This document shows positions 57,990-64,000 of a stretch of 64,000 nt of DNA, in pieces. Each line of letters opens with the position of its first letter. Position 1 is the first letter of the stretch. A program made the translations under genes and the position numbers. Origin of the DNA: Anodontia alba (taxonomy: Eukaryota > Mollusca > Bivalvia > Lucinida > Lucinidae). Under the pieces are notes generated by a model that saw nothing but the letters and a program-made list of their open reading frames with translations, was not told the DNA's origin and ran no database searches. The stretch is from the NCBI GenBank assembly GCA_964016985.1, contig OZ024836.1:42466803-42530802 (forward strand), read 5' to 3'.

Positions 57990-58919
57990 ATCATATTTCT
58001 GCAAAAACATTTTGTGCAGACTGTTTTTTTGGGTTACCTTCAAAATTTGCATTTGGCAACCGGACTGTAATATTCTCCCAGCTATAAGGGCAGTCTTTCA
58101 TAAAGTGCCTATAAGAGCCGCAAATTCTACAGGTTAATGGCTTGCCATCCACTCCTGTAGGATTTAGTCCTAACTTCCTGACCACGACTTCTCTGTTCAC
58201 TACCATGACTGTAGACTTCCTTCCCTTTCTTGGCTGTCCTTTTATTTTGACCTTGTTTAACAGAACCAGCAGCCAATAAAGCTTCTTCATTCTGAGCTAA
58301 AAATGCTGGCTCTAACTTTATACTTGATCCCATGCTTGCACTGCCCTCTGCTGATATCTCCCTTAAATTTCTCCAGTGACTGCTTTGCCTCCTCATGATA
58401 GTGTCCATTTATTTGCATAGTTCATTCCTGTGAGAACAAGCATTTTTTTCCTCTTTACTGATACTTGCTTTCCTAAGCAGTTTAAATGCCAATATTTCTG
58501 ATGGCAGTTTCATGTCCAGTTTCTCAAGAATCAAAGGTGGCAATGAATTCAGTAATACTTTGGCCATTAGCTCTTTGCAAATCTTCAAACTTTTCCAAAC
58601 TGCCACTCTTTGCAAATCTTTAAATTCCTCAAATTTTTCCAAACTGTCACTTAGCTCATCTTTCATCAATTGACTATCGAGAAAGTTAATGAGAGTGTCA
58701 AGTCCATCTTCTTTATTTAATTCATCAAGACCTAGACCTATGTGACTGAAAACTTTTTCTTGAATTTTATTTTTGTCATCATCTGGAAGGAATTAAGCTA
58801 TTGCAACACCTTGTTTTTGTCCTACTAAGGCCAGTCACTACACGCCATGCTGATAACTTCTGTTTATACAGTTCATATGGCACTGAAGTCAAACTTGGAG
58901 GATTGATTTTTGCTACCAT
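57990..58919 (-). pseudogene. Copia gag with zinc knuckle
   Basis: Starts at the ATG complementary to 58917-58919 and carries SLEKFEEF, KVLLNSLPPLILEKLDMKLP, EILAFKLLRKASISKEEK and, near 58080-58135, the zinc knuckle CRICGSYRHFMKDC (Cys-x2-Cys-x4-His-x4-Cys). Several frameshifts divide it. It is the 5' end of the minus-strand Copia element whose protease, integrase and RT fragments lie at lower coordinates. Confidence 0.85.
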
Positions 58920-59190
58920 TTTGTATTTTACTCATTAAAATACACACAAATACCTCCACCAGTCAATGCTCAGCTAACTTTCCTCTAAACTTGCATGTTC
59001 TCATGTTGATCAGCTCTGCTTTGTTAAACACCAGAAAACACTTCATAGAAGCAGCAACAACTTTATTCAAAGTAATGGTGGACATACACTGACGTAACGT
59101 CAAATCCATGACATTGATGACCACAGTTAAACAATAACTGTAACTCTAGCTTTAAAGAATATAAAATATATGAGTTTATGTCCCTTTCAT
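58920..59190 (-). other. Copia leader or LTR remnant
   Basis: The sequence upstream of the minus gag start partly matches 54218-54333 (AATACACACAAATACC, GTTAAACACCAG). LTR borders cannot be set. The DIRS reading frame resumes by about 59220. Confidence 0.5.
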
Positions 59191-59199
59191 AAAATTATC

Positions 59200-60066
59200 A
59201 TAATGGTAGGAAATTAACATTGCTGACCTTGATATATCTATGTAGAGATAAAAATTGTCAAGTCAGCATAATCAAAGATTACAGATCAATGATATCTGAC
59301 ACCTTGAAATTCAGGTCCAAAATGAATATAGGAAAACATCCTATCATTTCAGAACTTATCAAGTTATTTCAAATGCAAAGACCTGTCAATAGATTACTTG
59401 CCCCAAAATGGGATCTAGCTTTTATTCTCACATACTAATGCAAAGATCCATTCGAATCTATGAGCAAGTTGTCTTTGTTTCACTTATCTATAAAGACATC
59501 TTTCCTACTCACTATGGCTACAGCCAGACATGTTAGTGAAATTCATGCCTTTGCTATTGATGAAGAATGTTTCAGATTTAGTTCTATTGATGGTTCTCTC
59601 ACTCTTAGAACTCAAGTAGGCCTTTTAGTGAAGAATCAACTTCTGATAAAGCTCCTGAGTCTGTTGCAATTCCAAGGCTTTCAAATATCTGTCAGAGTCA
59701 CGACTTTAACAGCCTTCTTTGTCCAATTAGAGCTATCAAAATCTATCTCAAAAGGACAAAATCTATAAGGGGTTCCAGAACTAGACTTTTCATACCCACT
59801 AAAGGAAATCATGACATTAAGAAGTCTACAATTTCTAATTGGGTAAAGTTTGCCATTAAAATGGCTTATCAGTCCATTTCTGAGAGACAATTGCCTCACC
59901 TTAAAATCAGGACACACGAGTTAAGAGCTCTCTCTTCCTCTTGGACTTACTTTAACTTCATACCTCTGGATGACGTAATTAAGGCAGCTGTCAGGACCAG
60001 TACTTCAACTTTTACTAGATTCTATCTCAGAGATTTCAGAATCAAAAGGCAAATCTTCATCTCTTG
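59200..60066 (+). pseudogene. DIRS tyrosine recombinase
   Basis: IIKDYRSMISDTLKF is the usual N-terminal block. TMATARHVSEIHAF (about 59515-59555) contains the first catalytic Arg; HELRALSSSW (about 59918-59945) is the His-x-x-Arg motif; STFTRFYLRDF (about 60006-60040) contains the nucleophilic Tyr. All key catalytic residues remain visible, but a stop near 59438 and a shift near 59640-59770 break the frame. In DIRS this enzyme joins circular cDNA to the genome without target duplication. Confidence 0.88.
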
Positions 60067-60622
60067 AGCCTGAGGTATCTGATACCTACAGCCGGATCTC
60101 TAAAGGTAATTAGATTGTTAATATATTGACAACACTTCCAGGAAGGTATTAGGAGAGTCAAACTCTATAATCTAATATCTCTTCTATACACAAGATCTTA
60201 GTCAAATAATATTATATATTATGGACCTTCTAAGATCTTCTTGGAAGTCTACAACAGGTATTATCAGAGTTGGAGGAATCCTCCCTCCATGTTGATGATT
60301 CTAGCAATAAGTAGAATATATGGTTGGTATGCGAAACATTAAAATTATATTTTAAAAAATGTAAAATCGATTTTAATGAGCATACCTACCATATATTCTA
60401 CTGGGAGGTTGCCATCCTCTTCCCCCCACCCCACTATATTATAGATATAAGGGAAAAAACTGGGTAATTCACGAAGATTGTTTCTTTGTTCCTCCCATGC
60501 AGGAGAGAACCTCTGATCATACCTAATTTTTGTCAGGAGCTAACAGGGATTAGCAATAAGTAGAATATATGGTAGATATGCTCATTAAAATCAGTTTTAC
60601 ATTTTTAAAAATTTAATTTTAG

Positions 60623-61447
60623 GTCAAGGTCAACTTTGGTCACATAGGCTTTTGTATGGGAAAAAGTCAAAACTGTGTATTTTTCAGAAACTATTCCAGC
60701 CTGTGATCTGAAAATTTGTAGATGCAGGTAGCTAAATAAGTAAATGAAACTACATGAGTATTCAAGGTCAAGGTCATTCCTTGACCTTAGCCCAAGGTCA
60801 TTCAGATATGAAAATTAAAACTTGTTTTTCTCAGAAACCACTGGGCCATTTGTAACCAAATTTCATAGGAAAGCTTTTAAGAACAAGGAAATGAAAATCA
60901 ATAAATATGAGTTTGGTCACATGACCAATACGGCTGCCATGCCCGTATATGGTAAAATCATTAAAAAAAACGTCTTCTTCAGACCCAATGGACTGATTGC
61001 CTTGAAACGTGGTATGTAGTATTGGGGTCTCAGAGGCCCATCGTAATTTATTCAAATGATGACTGGCTTGACCTTGACCCAATTTACATCAAGGTCAAAT
61101 TTGGTCGCATATGCTTTTGTATGGGAAAAAGTGGGAATTTTTAATTTTTTAGAAACTGTTGTTGCCTGTGAACTTTAATTTTGTATTTGCAATCAACTAA
61201 ATGAGTAAATGAAGCTACATGAGTATCAAACTTAGCACAGAATTTAACATAATCAGTAAATAAATTCATGATACAGACACCTGGGTTCATGATCCTAAGG
61301 AAGGACATAAAGTCCCATAACATGAGCCTGGCTTCCAATAAGCATATAAACAGTCCATGGGATAGTCTTTAATAATGACTTTCAAATTCATTTTAAAAAA
61401 CACTCTGCACTCAGGTGAGCGATTTAGGACCATTGGTTCTCTGGTTC
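60623..61447 (+). mobile_element. AGCTCACC element, copy E (3' part)
   Basis: GTATGGGAAAAAGTC and AACCACTGGGCC units as in copy D, ending CACTCAGGTGAGCGATTT, AGGACCATTGGTTCT hairpin and CTGGTTCTT. It begins directly at the right end of DIRS; copy D ends in similar core sequence 16.5 kb upstream. Confidence 0.72.
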
Positions 61448-61508
61448 TTGAGTAGGGACAAGCATATAGTTAGGGGCATAGTGTTTTACAAACAAGCAAT
61501 TCTAGTTT
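61448..61508 (+). repeat. Isolated family 2 3' end
   Basis: ACAAGCATATAGTTAGGGGC, ATAGTGTTTTACAAACAAGC and TCTAGTTT match the ends at 7873 and 38715. Confidence 0.75.
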
Positions 61509-62260
61509 AAATGTAGCTGCTAAAAGTGTATTGTTATTGTAGGAGTCACTAACGTGACTAGATACTCTGCTTAAGCATAAGTTTAGATATATAAAATCTA
61601 AACTTGCAATTTTAAAAGTTATCCTGGGTTTCAGACCCAGTTTTTGAAAGCTTCTGACAGCTTCTGTGATATGCATGTTTAAGATTGGCTGCATGGTTCT
61701 TGAAAACAGACATATGTCAAATGCAATGGCATGTAGTAAACTTCTAGATGTGACCCAAAAGTAGAATAAATCGGTGTCTAAAGGGGTGGGGTGAGTTATT
61801 TTTGGAAAAACATTTTAGCAGCCTAAAATTCTGGCAAAAAAAAATGACTTGTGCACAAATCACAGGTGCATTATATCTGAATTTTACAACAAAAGTTACA
61901 CTGTCCATCACTAATGCATATACCTGTACCTATATAAATATTACCAAGGTTTACACCTGTTAATTATAAATAGGACAGGTGGTATTAACATACTGTAGGT
62001 AAATTTATAGTCATGTTGAGTCCGGCAAAAAGTGTGTGCTAAATTTAACATAGCCTGTGTAGCATACTGATACAGTATATGTCCAAACCCTTGTTAGTTT
62101 ACTAATCATGGAGCTTAGCCAGGTTGTTGGTTTTGGGGGCTTTTTGACAGCCTTCCTGCCTTGCCCAAACTTGCCATTTCGATATAATATTCATCAGGTG
62201 TAGCGAAGGTGTCGTGTATCTTGCATCGCCATTATTTGCTTACAGTTAGGCAAGGCCTGA
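61509..62260. other. Intron sequence, nothing recognised
   Basis: AT-rich intron without supported features. Confidence 0.4.
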
Positions 62261-62462
62261 TATCCATTTAGCAGGTAAGGGTAGAAGGGGAATGTTTTTA
62301 TTTCTTCTTTTTCATCACTTTCCTGTTCCTCTTTCTTTCCTGTCCCTCTCTTTCATCTCCTTTATCTCTTCTATCTCTTTTCTCCCTTTCTCTTTGAGAC
62401 AACACAAAATGACCTACAAGGGTTGACCTGTCATTAAGCCCAAACACAATCAATCAGTCGAT
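62261..62462 (+). repeat. CT-rich SINE-like repeat with GGGTTGACCTGTCATTAAG tail
   Basis: A long CT-rich run, GAGACAACACAAAATGACC, AAGGGTTGACCTGTCATT and AATCAATCAGTC. Matches 55835-55935. Confidence 0.6.
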
Positions 62463-63155
62463 ATAATAAATTATGTCATATTCAAAAATACATTTGTATG
62501 CCAAATTGTTTGAATAGCTAAGGGGGAGAGGGGGGGACATATACTAAAAATACTTTCTGTTTCCTATATAATTGAATATAGAGTTCATACTTTCATACTT
62601 TTCATTCAAATTTGAACAGAATCATTGCTTGAGCTACAAAAACGATTACACAGCTAAATAGAACAGTAAATTATCTTTAATGAGTTTGGTTTATTAAACC
62701 TGAGATTCTGAAAATTTCTTGGGCATTTGCTAATTGAAGATCTCCAATCTCCTTTAATATTTCATCTCCAACCATCTAAACTTATAATGCTTTTTAATGT
62801 ATACTTTATTTAGACACAGGCTGTTTTATATTTATGTTTGTTAAGGTTTATACAATATGTAATGAAATCTGTTAATGAGTAAAATTACCAAGTTTCAATA
62901 TTGACTTTGTGTAACATACCAGATTTTTATTAGTATTTTTTTATTATTGACACTTAAGTCCATATATCTTGGTAGCTAAATAAGATGTTTTATGATATTT
63001 AGATGTTTTATATTTGCTTTTGCAAGGCTGACAACATATATTAATGTGTATGATACACTTTTTGACTGCAGATCAAAGATGTAGACTTCATGAAAAGTGT
63101 CCGAATAGTTCATGACTGACCCTCATGGTTATTATATATAGAATTATATTTTCAG
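62463..63155. other. Intron sequence before the last exon
   Basis: AT-rich; ends in the acceptor TATATTTTCAG. Nothing else recognised. Confidence 0.45.
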
Positions 63156-63231
63156 GTGGCCAGCTATGGTAGAAATGGACCCTGATGCTGAGACCTATTT
63201 TGACACTAACGAAGCACATTCAATGATACCA
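63156..63231 (+). CDS. ZCWPW1: ZCWPW1-like gene, second PWWP exon (gene continues past the window)
   Basis: A 76-bp exon after TATATTTTCAG, ending ATACCA before GTAAAA, phase 2 in and phase 0 out. Its first G completes the Trp codon split over the 20.2-kb intron, giving PW-WPAMVEMDPDAE, the textbook PWWP continuation. The frame stays open into the intron to 63405, but the family places the next conserved block (KYHVxFF-like) right after this point, so I end the exon at the donor. The rest of the PWWP barrel and the C terminus must lie beyond 64000. The seven exons total about 1.1 kb, or 367 residues. Confidence 0.9.
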
Positions 63232-63394
63232 GTAAAAATAAAATTAATGTTTAAAACAAGAAATGGGCCCATATACCATATGTTGGTGGGGAAGGCACAG
63301 ATCGGCTTGCCCATTATGCAGTCTGATAAGGACCTCCATTGTCCACTACCAGAATCCCTGTATACTGTTGAATACCATAATTTCTCAAAGTATT

Positions 63395-63590
63395 GGGACA
63401 GATAGACCTTACAAACAGTTTAGGTCCAGATCAGATGCTGTAGAACACATCTGATCAGGACCTACACTGTTTGCCATACATACAGCAATATTGTAGAAAC
63501 ATGAAGAGAAGGTACTATTTCAAATTTTAGGAGTAGTATGGTAAGTAGATAAGTCCCAATACTTAGGGTAAATATGGTATTTCGGATTGC
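63395..63590. repeat. Foldback family repeat, copy
   Basis: TATTGGGACAGATAGACC, GGTCCAGATCAGATGCTG and the inverted ACATCTGATCAGGACCTACA with CTGTTTGCC, ending AATACTTAGGGTAAATATGG. Confidence 0.65.
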
Positions 63591-63734
63591 ACATGTGTAC
63601 AGGTCTATTATAGAGAACATAAGGGACCTTTTCTTGCAATGAACATCATACGAGCTGCATCACACAAAACAGGGTCTTAGTTTGCATGTAGAAAGCAAAT
63701 GCCTGGATCAATCTGCACATTCATGCGGTCAACC

Positions 63735-63805
63735 AGTCCAGGTGGCTCGATAGAACACCTACCTTCTGATCAGGAGGTTGTGGCTTCGATTCCTAGCTGG
63801 ATCTT
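63735..63805 (+). repeat. tRNA-like SINE head cut by mariner
   Basis: A-box-like GTGGCTCGATAGAACAC and B-box-like GGCTTCGATTCC, in a tRNA-like fold with stem ACCTT/GAGGT. The mariner terminus follows immediately. Confidence 0.6.
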
Positions 63806-64000
63806 ACGAGGGTAGTTCAGTAAGTTCATAGAACTCGGTATTTTTCTACACAATTCAAGATTTGTTTTTTCATTTTTGTGCAGTGTAAACCTTTGTCAGT
63901 TGAATGATAACAGCCGTTCAGTCAACACGTACATTTTTTGCTCTTACCTTTTGTTTGAAAACCTATACCCATAGGCAAAAATGGAAAGTCAGAATATTGA
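63806..64000 (+). mobile_element. mariner element, 5' end and start of transposase
   Basis: It starts at a TA with ACGAGGGTAGTTCAGTAAG, a mariner-type terminal repeat, and has a 175-bp leader. The reading frame from ATG at 63981 gives MESQNI before the window ends, the N-terminal sequence I associate with mariner transposases of this kind. Whether it is complete cannot be seen. Confidence 0.75.

Larger units (their letters stand above)
48724..60622 (+). mobile_element. DIRS-type tyrosine-recombinase retrotransposon with terminal and internal complementary repeats
   Basis: The left end (48725-about 48890) and right end (about 60464-60620) are inverted repeats sharing CATATATTCTACTTATTGC, GAGGAACAAAGAAA and AATTACCCAGTTTTTT. 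Just inside the right end lies an internal complementary region: 60302-60330 is the exact reverse complement of 48725-48753, and 60361-60402 is the near-exact reverse complement of 60559-60600. This arrangement is diagnostic of DIRS. Coding order on the + strand is gag, RT, RNase H, a post-RNase H domain and tyrosine recombinase. All frames are broken. Sequence from about 53203 to 59190 is later insertion. Confidence 0.9.

Noticed and set aside
63156..63405. Extending the last exon to the stop at 63405
   Set aside because: The peptide after IPV leaves the PWWP pattern and a consensus GTAAAA donor lies at the expected exon border.

Overview
This is about 64 kb of AT-rich eukaryotic nuclear DNA. 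The repeats suggest an invertebrate, most likely a bivalve mollusc: arrays of 145-160 bp tandem repeats headed by GTCCGTCC microsatellite, hairpin-ended elements, tRNA-derived SINEs, and DIRS, Copia, Penelope and mariner remnants. The species assignment is inference. Nothing points to bacteria or phage: there are no operons and no ribosome-binding sites.

I can support one host gene. It lies on the + strand and runs off both ends of the window. Seven exons with consensus GT/AG ends and matching phases were joined by eye: 2590-2881, 8619-8797, 34178-34255, 34728-34964, 40213-40338, 42794-42908 and 63156-63231. They encode an acidic Asn/Asp/Glu-rich segment, a long Lys-rich region, a CW-type zinc finger and the start of a PWWP domain. 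That order matches ZCWPW1, the meiotic reader of the H3K4me3/H3K36me3 double mark. The introns are very large (5.8, 25.4, 5.2 and 20.2 kb among them) and consist mostly of repeats.

Layout of the introns. 1-1745: two head-to-tail copies of a 151-bp-repeat element. 1886-2203: Penelope RT remnant. 3315-4561: hAT-type element. 4929-5216: SINE. 5511-11215: three more tandem-core elements. 11576-14205: an AGCTCACC element interrupted by a small CAGGG element. 14690-15991: duplication with a hAT insertion. 16740-17560: diverged tandem repeat. 17921-21030: a dense array of short hairpins with one conserved loop and changing but self-complementary stems. 22690-24280: clusters of a TGCGGACRTCCGCA palindrome. 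24337-27155 and 29933-32530: further AGCTCACC elements. 35298-38868: nested tandem-core elements with an intact empty site. 43516-61447: AGCTCACC fragments, a mariner fragment, and a DIRS retrotransposon (48724-60622) split by SINE and Copia debris. 63806-64000: start of another mariner.

The most unusual signal is the hairpin array at 17921-21030. More than 20 units have a 13-nt loop near CCGTGATCATCCA closed by GG/CC, while the outer stem bases differ between units and remain paired. The second theme is that at least six unrelated repeat families share one design: 5' hairpin, GTCCGTCC microsatellite, tandem core, inverted subterminal repeat, 3' hairpin. One of them has a precise empty site with no target duplication, as expected of non-autonomous Helentron-type rolling-circle elements. 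All coordinates were counted by eye and may be off by a base or two in repeats.
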